This document shows positions 1 through 5,177 of a DNA stretch of 6,498 bases, piece after piece. The stretch spans positions 1 to 6,498 of the forward strand of contig DBXC01000001.1 in assembly GCA_002309415.1 (NCBI GenBank). The letters are read 5' to 3'. A program made the position numbers and the translations under genes. How positions within the stretch are numbered: position 1 is the first letter of the stretch; each line of letters begins with the position of its first letter. The notes under the pieces are model-generated. The model was not told where the DNA came from and ran no database searches. It saw nothing but the letters and a program-made list of their open reading frames with translations. This stretch comes from Dehalococcoidia bacterium UBA1222. GTDB lineage: Bacteria; Chloroflexota; Dehalococcoidia; Dehalococcoidales; UBA1222.

Positions 1-111
1 CCCCTTTGGAGGGGCGGTTATGATTTGCCGTTGCACGTACTGGGTGTTAAAAGTGTTATCATTGATTTACTGACTGTTACGAGGAAAAGATGGCCGGAAA
101 AGTTTACTTGA
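1..111 (+). CDS. 3' end of an unidentified gene upstream of cobJ (partial, truncated by window edge)
   Basis: Frame 1 is open from the left edge and ends at TGA 109-111, giving 36 residues that finish in RKRWPEKFT. Its last 22 bases overlap the start of the cobJ-like gene. The same close arrangement occurs elsewhere in this window (permease/ATPase on the minus strand, rsmD/coaD), so a translationally coupled upstream gene is plausible. I do not recognise the family. From its position it could be another corrin-pathway gene, but nothing in the 36 residues shows this. Frame 2 is also open from the edge and stops at 71-73, so the upstream gene could instead end there. The first 14 bases contain a small perfect hairpin (CCCCT, TTGG, AGGGG) without a T-run, probably incidental. 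Confidence 0.4.
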   Translation, partial: PLWRGGYDLPLHVLGVKSVIIDLLTVTRKRWPEKFT

Positions 112-821
112 TTGGGCTGGGGCCCGGAATGAAAGACTGTATCACTTCGCAATCTCTTGCGGCGGTTGAGGTGTGTTCTGTTGTCATCTCTCCCCCTGAT
201 GCCTTACCCATCCTTGAAAAGGAATTGCAGGGCAAGGAGTTCATTACTGAGAAGATGTCGCCTATTGCCAGAAGCAAAAAAGCAATCGAACTGGCTGAAG
301 AGGGTAAGACTGTTTGTATCCTCTCGGTTGGACATCCCGGTTTCTATGCCATTGCGACGACATTCCTCGATGTCCTAGGAACAAAAGAACTGGATGTCGA
401 AGTCGTTCCAGGTATGACCATGTTGGATTATGCTTCTGCTAAGATGGGTTCACCTCTCGGCAGAGATTATTCCGTAATCAGCCTCTCTGATCAGGCATCT
501 CCTTGGGATGAGATTAAAGCCAGAGCTGAAAGAGCTGTAGATGCCGATATGGTCACTGTCATCTACAATCCCATTGGGAAGGTCGGAGACGGTCGGCTTC
601 GAGAAATCGTTGAATATGCCAAGAAAGTCCGCAACAGTGTCGTCGGACTTTTGATCTGCATCGAATTTGGAGTCGAGAAGGTGGTTATAACTGATATCGA
701 ACACTTCCCGTTTGATGAGATGACCGAAGCAACCTTGGTCATCATTGGTAATTCATATACCAAAAAGATCGGTAATCGTATGTTGACACCTCGCCCTTAT
801 GCCGAGGGCAAGGGTTATTAG
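90..821 (+). CDS. cobJ: Precorrin-3B / cobalt-precorrin-3 C17-methyltransferase-like protein (CobJ/CbiH family), divergent
   Basis: A 243-residue SAM-dependent tetrapyrrole methyltransferase, close to the usual CobJ/CbiH length of about 240-250. The family methylates C17 and contracts the ring during cytosolic corrin synthesis. Visible family marks are GLGPG at residues 9-13, VVPGMT at 105-110, the CobJ-typical stretch GSPLGRDYSVISLSD at 120-134 followed by PWDEI, IYNP at 158-161 and the C-terminal MLTPRPY at 231-237. The start ATG has GAGGAAAAG directly upstream, with GAGG at 81-84. Some normally conserved positions differ. The segment usually reading SSGDPGVYGMA is SVGHPGFYAIA at 79-89, and the early GYxxYL-type motif is ISPPDALPIL at 33-42. 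The fold assignment is secure. The exact reaction is less so, because these changes lie in regions expected near the ligands. The gene overlaps the upstream reading frame by 22 bases and its TAG overlaps the stop of the convergent rluA-like gene. Confidence 0.85.
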   Translation: MAGKVYLIGLGPGMKDCITSQSLAAVEVCSVVISPPDALPILEKELQGKEFITEKMSPIARSKKAIELAEEGKTVCILSVGHPGFYAIATTFLDVLGTKELDVEVVPGMTMLDYASAKMGSPLGRDYSVISLSDQASPWDEIKARAERAVDADMVTVIYNPIGKVGDGRLREIVEYAKKVRNSVVGLLICIEFGVEKVVITDIEHFPFDEMTEATLVIIGNSYTKKIGNRMLTPRPYAEGKGY

Positions 822-2002
822 AACTCTCTTTCGAGAGTAAATGACATTTCTTTTCCAGTAGTTGGATGTGTGAATGACAGGGATACTGCCTGTAACATTA
901 GGTCTCCGCTTATCTCCCCAGTTCCGTACAGCGGGTCGTTCAAAATTGGATGTCCCAATTCTTTACAAGCCAGCCTCAGCTGATGGGTCCTGCCTGTATG
1001 TGGTATAAGGCTGAGGATGCTGGTATTTGAATAGATGTCGTATTTGAGCTTTCGCCAGTCGGTCACGGCAGTCTTTCCGTTTATTTCATCTACGATCTGA
1101 TGTGGTCTATTGTCGACATCTAATCTTTGTTTGAGCGTTATTGTGCCGGCATGTGTTTCCATCTTGCCGTGTACTTTGGCGATATATTCTTTTTGAATAC
1201 GTCTTTCTTCAAAATCCCTGCTGAGTTTATCATGTGCTTCTTGCGTGATTGCCAACACCATGAGCCCGCTGGTTGCCTGGTCGAGTCTGTGAATACAGGG
1301 CTGATCGATGGTGCCATAGAGTTCACGGACACGTTTTGCGATGCAGTCTTGTTTATCAGGGCCTTTACCTTCGATTGCCAACAATCCGTGGGGCTTATTT
1401 GCGACAACGATAGATTGGTCGGCAAAGATGATATCGAGCCCCAAAACGTGTTTTAAGAGCGGACGGCAACGGTTGTTGCAAGGAGTCTGGAAACTTTTAT
1501 GTGGCATCGAACCGCTGCCGTAAAAGAACTCTGCCATGGAATGTGGGTGCTTGCCGTTTTTATAACAGGCATTAAGGAGCTTGGGTGCGCAGCAGTCTCC
1601 GGTACCTGATGGGGCATTCGGGAATACGTCCCGCAGATTTCTGATACGTCCATCAAAACAGTGGAATGAGTAAAGATCGATGATCTTCTCCCAACATTCC
1701 TGAGAAAGGGACTTTCTTTTCTCCTGGTCGGATTCTTTCTTGATACGAGGGTCGTATTCGTCTTCAATCTTTTGGAATCCTTTTAGGTCATAAAGAGGAT
1801 CCACGAATCCCATGTCATCAAAGAATTCATCATCTGCACCAGAATATGCAGAATAGACCGTGCCGTCAGTGCATACTAGGATGCCGAATTGTTTGCCGGC
1901 ACCATCTGTAAGGAGCTTCTGCATCTTGGGCATATCATCGAAACCCTTCATGAGTTCATGACAGAGTGATTCAGCCTGTTTGCTGGGAAGGATGCTGTTC
2001 AT
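818..2002 (-). CDS. RluA-family RNA pseudouridine synthase with N-terminal accessory domain
   Basis: 394 residues. The C-terminal half (about 190-394) is a pseudouridine synthase catalytic domain. It opens with DQSIVVANKPHGLLAIEGKG and carries the catalytic loop HRLDQATSG at 238-246, with Asp241 as the predicted nucleophile. Later motifs are IPHTGRTHQLRL at 333-344 and NDPLYG at 355-360. It isomerises uridine to pseudouridine in rRNA or tRNA; the target site cannot be read from sequence. The N-terminal part (about 35-185) resembles the extension in a long RluA subfamily. It has GILVCTDGTVYSAYSG at 40-55, then GTGDCCAPKLLNACY at 133-147, MAEFFYG at 156-162 and TPCNNRC at 173-179. Cys137/138, Cys175 and Cys179 could form a metal or structural site. 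From memory, long members exceed 500 residues and contain a coiled-coil insert, which is nearly absent here. No Shine-Dalgarno sequence precedes the ATG; TAAAAT lies 6 bases upstream. The stop TAA overlaps the cobJ stop. Confidence 0.88.
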   Translation of the reverse strand: MNSILPSKQAESLCHELMKGFDDMPKMQKLLTDGAGKQFGILVCTDGTVYSAYSGADDEFFDDMGFVDPLYDLKGFQKIEDEYDPRIKKESDQEKRKSLSQECWEKIIDLYSFHCFDGRIRNLRDVFPNAPSGTGDCCAPKLLNACYKNGKHPHSMAEFFYGSGSMPHKSFQTPCNNRCRPLLKHVLGLDIIFADQSIVVANKPHGLLAIEGKGPDKQDCIAKRVRELYGTIDQPCIHRLDQATSGLMVLAITQEAHDKLSRDFEERRIQKEYIAKVHGKMETHAGTITLKQRLDVDNRPHQIVDEINGKTAVTDWRKLKYDIYSNTSILSLIPHTGRTHQLRLACKELGHPILNDPLYGTGEISGDLMLQAVSLSFTHPTTGKEMSFTLEREF

Positions 2003-2008
2003 AGCTAG

Positions 2009-2014
2009 ATTTTA
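2009..2014 (-). promoter_or_regulatory. Possible -10 element for the rluA-like gene
   Basis: Read on the minus strand, TAAAAT lies 6 bases before the ATG of the pseudouridine synthase gene, and no Shine-Dalgarno sequence is present. This spacing would give a transcript starting at or next to the start codon. No good -35 is found, since the expected position falls inside the terminator hairpin. Read-through from the 460-residue gene is the alternative, so this is a weak call. Confidence 0.25.
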
Positions 2015-2018
2015 AATG

Positions 2019-2046
2019 AAAAAGGCATCTCGTGCGAGATGCCTTT
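2019..2046 (-). terminator. Intrinsic (Rho-independent) terminator of the 460-residue gene
   Basis: A perfect inverted repeat: AAAGGCATCTCG (2021-2032) and CGAGATGCCTTT (2035-2046), separated by two bases, forming an 11-bp stem with a GTGC/GCAC tetraloop in practice. On the minus strand the stem is followed by a run of five T (2023-2019), then CATTT. It begins about 22 bases past the stop codon of the 2069-3451 gene. The T-run is clear only in the minus direction, which fits termination of that gene. The right arm of the hairpin ends only 16 bases from the start of the next gene downstream. Confidence 0.9.
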
Positions 2047-2068
2047 GTATCGAAACTGATTTAAATGA

Positions 2069-3451
2069 CTACCAATCAACAGGAGGATAGGGAGGGATGT
2101 CTTTGAGCAATGAATCAAGTGCTTCATCCATTGCACTGATGTCCCAACCGAGATGGACCGGCTTGATGACCAGGTCAGGTTCCATTCCCCACGGGTTTTC
2201 TTCTACGGGTTCTTCAGGTGCAGGTTCTTCGGCGGCGGCAGGAGTCTCTTCGACCGGTGCGGGAGCTTCTTCAGCAGGAGCCTCTTCCATGATTACGGTC
2301 GAGTTATCATCAGAAAGGACGACGATATCGTTTTCTTCCTGAACAGGAGCAACTTCGGGTTCTTCCGGTCGTTCAAAGATGACTTCCATATCGTACTGTC
2401 TGATCATGGTCGAAGGATCGATCTCTGCAGGTTTGATTGCCTCATCCATGTCAGTCTTGGGGAAGTCTGGCTTGCTAAGGATCAAAGTGCCGCACTTAGG
2501 TCGGGTGGCACGAGCGTGACGTTTGATGGAAGTGACTGCTTCCTTGGTGAACCAGTTATCTTTATCTCTGAATTCGACGTTGACGTGAGGTCGGCAGAGA
2601 CACTGGAGGTCGGCGGTCAGTACGAGATCGCGGATATCATCTGCAACGTGGATATACATATCGGGCCAGATATCTCCATTGCCGAAGATTTCGAATATTT
2701 CTTTCTTGAAATAGATCCATTCCTGGTTGCCACTGTATCTCTCGGATCGCCATCGTGCATAGTAATGATCGGCGCGGAGAGCGACAAGTCGGTTGTATCG
2801 TTTTGAATGGATCACGATTCTCGGGCACAGGAATGCGCAGGCATCGGCTGCATCGAAGTCCAGATATTTGATCTCGATTGGTTCGGGTACGACATCGACA
2901 TGGTCGTTGCCGGGGAACGCTTCGATCTTAGTGCCTTCATCAAGGAATGAAGGAGCGTGGACACACAAAACTTTGTCACCATCGAGGAGTTTGATGATAC
3001 CGAGAGTGGCCCATCGTTTGTAACCCTCGCGGAATAATTCAACCAGTTTTGCATCGATCTTTTCGATGGATTCTTTCTCAAAGGTCTCCAAATTTCCGGT
3101 GCCGTTGACGGCGCGGAACAGAGGATCATAGGTAAATCGGACGATACACTCAAACGGGTCTTCAAAGAACGTGTTAAGAGTCTTTTCGAGAATGATGCCT
3201 TTAAGGTCAAGAGTCTTGGTGATCTCTTCGGAGATCTCTTTCCAATGCTGACAAAGTTCTTCGGCTTTTTTCAGTTCCTCGGCATATTTTTCTCTTACGA
3301 AATCCCTTCGGATCTCTTCAAAAATGGCGTAAAAACCAACACGGTCTTCACCCATCATAACGACGGAATTCGGTTTGATCTCGATCTGAGGATGATCCGC
3401 GATATACTGGAGCAGGTCCTGATATCGCTTCTTCCAATTGCTTTCTGCCAT
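2069..3451 (-). CDS. Uncharacterised 460-residue protein with Glu/Pro/Ala-rich linker
   Basis: I do not recognise this protein. The start at 3451 (MAESNWKKR) is chosen because AAGGGG lies 6 bases upstream; an ATG 21 bases earlier would put that sequence inside the gene. There is no signal peptide or membrane segment, so it is likely cytosolic. Residues 45-80 are charged and helical, possibly coiled coil. Residues about 85-360 look like a globular mixed alpha/beta region rich in aromatic and acidic residues, with Cys205, Cys209, Cys284, Cys286 and Cys320. Residues about 361-418 form a low-complexity acidic linker of repeated EEAP/EEP-like units. The last 40 residues (from NPWGMEPDL to PPYPPVDW) look ordered and could be a short binding module. 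No NTP-binding or nuclease motif is evident. It stands alone between its own promoter and terminator and is divergent from rsmD. Function unknown. Confidence 0.85.
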   Translation of the reverse strand: MAESNWKKRYQDLLQYIADHPQIEIKPNSVVMMGEDRVGFYAIFEEIRRDFVREKYAEELKKAEELCQHWKEISEEITKTLDLKGIILEKTLNTFFEDPFECIVRFTYDPLFRAVNGTGNLETFEKESIEKIDAKLVELFREGYKRWATLGIIKLLDGDKVLCVHAPSFLDEGTKIEAFPGNDHVDVVPEPIEIKYLDFDAADACAFLCPRIVIHSKRYNRLVALRADHYYARWRSERYSGNQEWIYFKKEIFEIFGNGDIWPDMYIHVADDIRDLVLTADLQCLCRPHVNVEFRDKDNWFTKEAVTSIKRHARATRPKCGTLILSKPDFPKTDMDEAIKPAEIDPSTMIRQYDMEVIFERPEEPEVAPVQEENDIVVLSDDNSTVIMEEAPAEEAPAPVEETPAAAEEPAPEEPVEENPWGMEPDLVIKPVHLGWDISAMDEALDSLLKDIPPYPPVDW

Positions 3452-3457
3452 GTAACA

Positions 3458-3463
3458 CCCCTT
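3458..3463 (-). promoter_or_regulatory. Ribosome binding site deciding the start of the 460-residue gene
   Basis: On the minus strand AAGGGG is followed by GTGTTAC-type sequence, leaving 6 bases before the ATG at 3451-3449. It supports the internal Met start over the ATG at 3472, which has no such sequence before it. Confidence 0.75.
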
Positions 3464-3498
3464 AGTATACATACAAAATACGGAATATAAGTCTTTTA

Positions 3499-3528
3499 AT
3501 TATATCGTTTGTTTGTTTTAGTGCACAA
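3499..3528 (-). promoter_or_regulatory. Predicted promoter of the 460-residue gene
   Basis: On the minus strand a perfect TATAAT (3504 to 3499) is preceded, 18 bases away, by a weak -35 candidate TTGTGC (3528 to 3523). The start site would fall near 3492, leaving a leader of about 40 bases that contains the AAGGGG ribosome binding site. The -10 lies in the sequence ATATAATTAAAAG, mirrored at the rsmD promoter. Confidence 0.55.
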
Positions 3529-3535
3529 TTATCGG

Positions 3536-3552
3536 GACATCTTTAAGGTGTC
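3536..3552. promoter_or_regulatory. Operator-like 17-bp imperfect dyad between divergent promoters
   Basis: GACATCTTTAAGGTGTC is symmetric around 3544 with a single mismatched pair (T5/G13). It overlaps the proposed rsmD -35 (3548-3553) and lies just upstream of the -35 of the divergent gene. It is upstream of both predicted transcription starts, so it would act as DNA, for example as a repressor or activator site, rather than as an RNA hairpin. The binding protein is unknown, and chance occurrence of a short A/T-centred dyad cannot be excluded. Confidence 0.35.
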
Positions 3553-3576
3553 AAACCTATACAGACAATATATAAT
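3548..3576 (+). promoter_or_regulatory. Predicted promoter of the rsmD-coaD-kinase-deaminase operon
   Basis: A perfect -10 TATAAT (3571-3576) is spaced 17 bases from a -35 candidate GTGTCA (3548-3553, four of six matches to TTGACA). Only 7 bases separate the -10 from the rsmD ATG at 3584, so transcription should start at or within a base or two of the start codon. The operon mRNA would then be leaderless at its 5' end, which agrees with the absence of a Shine-Dalgarno sequence before rsmD. Confidence 0.6.
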
Positions 3577-3583
3577 TAAAGCT

Positions 3584-4138
3584 ATGAGAGTTATCGCAGG
3601 GTGCGCCAAAGGGTGCATTTTGAAAATGCCTAAGAATACTCCCACCAGACCGGCAACAGAACTGGTCCGGGGTGCTTTGTTCTCAATTCTCGAGAACATG
3701 GATGCCGATTGGACTAATGTCCTAGACCTTTTCTCCGGCAGCGGTTCGCTGGGTATTGAGGCTCTTTCTAGAGGTGCAGGTCATGTCGATTTCTGCGATC
3801 AGGAACGACGCTGCTGTGAGACTATCCAGGAGAATCTTGTAAAGACCAAACTGGCTGAGTTTGGAACTGTGCATTGTGCGCCTGTTGAAAAAGTCATTCC
3901 CAAATTGACCGGCCCTTATGGCGTAGTTTTGATGGATCCTCCGTATAAGAATCATGAGATTGGTAAGATCGTTGAGCAGTTAGATGCATCTGGTATCGTC
4001 GCAGATGATGCGCCGGTATTCATGACTCATAGAGACCTGTTTAAGCTTGAAGACCACTATGGATCACTGAAGCTCCACCGCGAAGTGAGACATGGTGATA
4101 GTGTTATAGCTATTTTTTTTAAGGAGACGAATAAATGA
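3584..4138 (+). CDS. rsmD: 16S rRNA (guanine966-N2)-methyltransferase RsmD
   Basis: 184 residues with this start, the normal RsmD size. The enzyme uses SAM to methylate N2 of a guanine in the 16S rRNA during small-subunit assembly. It begins with the family-typical MRVIAGCAKG. TRPAT at 21-25 matches the conserved TRPT segment. SAM motif I is DLFSGSGSLGIEALSRGA at 48-65, and the catalytic motif IV DPPY is at 118-121. An in-frame TTG at 3509 would add 25 residues, but these do not resemble the family and would lie upstream of the promoter. The ATG at 3584 is therefore chosen even though no ribosome binding site precedes it. A run of eight T (4113-4120) sits near the 3' end. The stop overlaps coaD as ATGA, so the two are probably translationally coupled; rsmD-coaD is a common bacterial gene pair. 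Confidence 0.93.
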   Translation: MRVIAGCAKGCILKMPKNTPTRPATELVRGALFSILENMDADWTNVLDLFSGSGSLGIEALSRGAGHVDFCDQERRCCETIQENLVKTKLAEFGTVHCAPVEKVIPKLTGPYGVVLMDPPYKNHEIGKIVEQLDASGIVADDAPVFMTHRDLFKLEDHYGSLKLHREVRHGDSVIAIFFKETNK

Positions 4139-4620
4139 CAATCGCAATCTTCCCCGGCAGTTTCGATCCCATCACCTTAGGGCACCAGGATGTCGCACTG
4201 CGAGCAGCCAAAGTATTCGATAAGGTCTACTTCGGTGTCTATGCCAACCCCAACAAGAACGTGATGTTCTCACTCGATGAAAGAGTCAAGTTCGCCAAAG
4301 CAACTTTCAAAGATGTAGATAATATCATCGTTACATCCTATGATGGTCTTACGGTCGATTTTGCCAAGGAAGTCGGTGCCAGCGTGATGGTCAGAGGCCT
4401 TCGTGTCAGTGCCGATTTTGAATACGAATTCGATATGTCCATGATGACAAAGAAACTCTCTCCGGATCTCAATATGATCTGTTTCATGGCTAATCCAGAA
4501 TATCAGTTTCTGAGTTCCAGTCTTCTTAAAGAAATTGCAGCCCTCGGCGGTGATATCAGACCATGGGTTCCTGATCCTGTCTGGAAGGCAATCAAGAAAA
4601 AATGTCCTAAAGTTAAATAG
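4135..4620 (+). CDS. coaD: Phosphopantetheine adenylyltransferase (bacterial type)
   Basis: 161 residues, the usual length for bacterial CoaD. The enzyme transfers AMP from ATP to 4'-phosphopantetheine, giving dephospho-CoA, the penultimate step of cytosolic coenzyme A synthesis. FPGSFDPITLGH at 6-17 contains the nucleotidyltransferase TxGH motif (TLGH, 14-17). VRGLR at 87-91 followed by DFEYE at 94-98 is the conserved substrate and ATP region. PEYQFLSSSLLKEIAALGGD at 121-140 includes the C-terminal SSS ATP-binding motif. No key residue appears to be missing. AAGGAG at 4121-4126, 8 bases before the ATG, is a strong ribosome binding site inside the end of rsmD. The gene is second in a four-gene operon, and the next gene encodes a kinase that may act on its product. 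Confidence 0.97.
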   Translation: MTIAIFPGSFDPITLGHQDVALRAAKVFDKVYFGVYANPNKNVMFSLDERVKFAKATFKDVDNIIVTSYDGLTVDFAKEVGASVMVRGLRVSADFEYEFDMSMMTKKLSPDLNMICFMANPEYQFLSSSLLKEIAALGGDIRPWVPDPVWKAIKKKCPKVK

Positions 4621-4631
4621 GGGAAACATAT

Positions 4632-5177
4632 ATGAACAAAGTAGTTGCATTAGTGGGTATGGCCGGAGCCGGCAAGAGCGAAGTATCCGCTGTTTTTGAA
4701 AAGAACGGCTATGCCATCGTTCACTTTGGTGATGCCACCCAGAAAGAGATTGCCAAGCGTGGTCTTGCGGTCAATGAAGCCAATGAGAGAGCTATGCGCG
4801 AGATGCTCCGCAAAGAATACGGCATGGCCGCATTTGCTGAACTCAACAAAGAATACATCGATGAAGCTCTCAGGACCTCCGATGTCGTAGTGGATGGTCT
4901 TTATTCCTGGTCTGAATACATTGTCATGCGCGATTATTATGTCGGTCGTTTTTCTGTAGTAGCAGTTTGGACTTCTCCTAAGCTCAGATATGAACGACTC
5001 AGCAAGCGTCCCGTTCGTCCTTTGACTCCGGAGGAAGCCTTCAGCCGTGATAATTCCGAGATTTCTAACCTCGAAAAGGGCGGTCCAATCGCTATGGCCG
5101 ATTATATGATTATCAATAATGGTACGCTTGAGGAACTTAGAGAAAAGACACAGCAGTTAGTCGAGGAGATCGGATAG
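4632..5177 (+). CDS. P-loop nucleotide kinase of the CoaE / UPF0200-like group
   Basis: 181 residues. A Walker A motif GMAGAGKS lies at 9-16. Further marks are GDATQKEIAKRGL at 33-45, KEYGM at 61-65, VVVDGL at 85-90, SPKLRYERLSKR at 115-126 (arginine-rich lid), a RDNSE segment at 139-143 and ADYMIINNGTLEEL at 156-169. This order matches what I remember of archaeal UPF0200 proteins, a group distantly related to dephospho-CoA kinase and nucleoside monophosphate kinases. It lacks the DAD-type motif that follows the P-loop in canonical bacterial CoaE. The substrate is not proven. Following coaD by 11 bases, it could phosphorylate dephospho-CoA; abutting a dCMP deaminase, it could instead act on a nucleotide. 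AGGGG at 4619-4623 serves as ribosome binding site. The stop TAG is followed immediately by the next gene's ATG. Confidence 0.85.
   Translation: MNKVVALVGMAGAGKSEVSAVFEKNGYAIVHFGDATQKEIAKRGLAVNEANERAMREMLRKEYGMAAFAELNKEYIDEALRTSDVVVDGLYSWSEYIVMRDYYVGRFSVVAVWTSPKLRYERLSKRPVRPLTPEEAFSRDNSEISNLEKGGPIAMADYMIINNGTLEELREKTQQLVEEIG

Noticed and set aside
1..14. Hairpin CCCCT-TTGG-AGGGG at the left edge as a terminator or riboswitch remnant
   Set aside because: A 5-bp stem without a T-run, probably inside the end of an upstream gene. No conserved cobalamin-riboswitch element can be seen, although most of any leader would be outside the window.
823..838. Small hairpin ACTCTC-TTTC-GAGAGT just after the cobJ stop as a terminator
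   Set aside because: The stem is only 6 bp, has no T-run after it in either direction and lies inside the 3' end of the rluA-like coding sequence (codons for the final residues).
1127..1456. A 109-residue plus-strand open frame opposite the pseudouridine synthase
   Set aside because: It is antisense to the conserved catalytic domain with all its motifs, has no ribosome binding site and resembles no family.
2207..2380. Low-complexity repeats in the acidic linker as a DNA tandem repeat array
   Set aside because: The repetition is at the protein level (EEAP/EEP-like units) with varied codons; there is no exact DNA repeat unit of constant length.
2153..2806. A 217-residue open frame on the plus strand inside the 460-residue gene
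   Set aside because: It lies wholly antisense to a gene with a clear ribosome binding site, promoter and terminator. Its composition (many Phe, Arg, Ser, Asp) reflects the codon pattern of the opposite strand, and it shows no recognisable domain.
3452..3472. A 7-residue longer start for the 460-residue protein
   Set aside because: The upstream ATG at 3472 would place the good AAGGGG ribosome binding site within the coding region; the ATG at 3451 is correctly spaced from it.
3509..3583. A 25-residue N-terminal extension of RsmD from TTG at 3509
   Set aside because: The extra residues do not match the family, whose members start at MRVIAG, and the segment contains the promoter and operator-like dyad.
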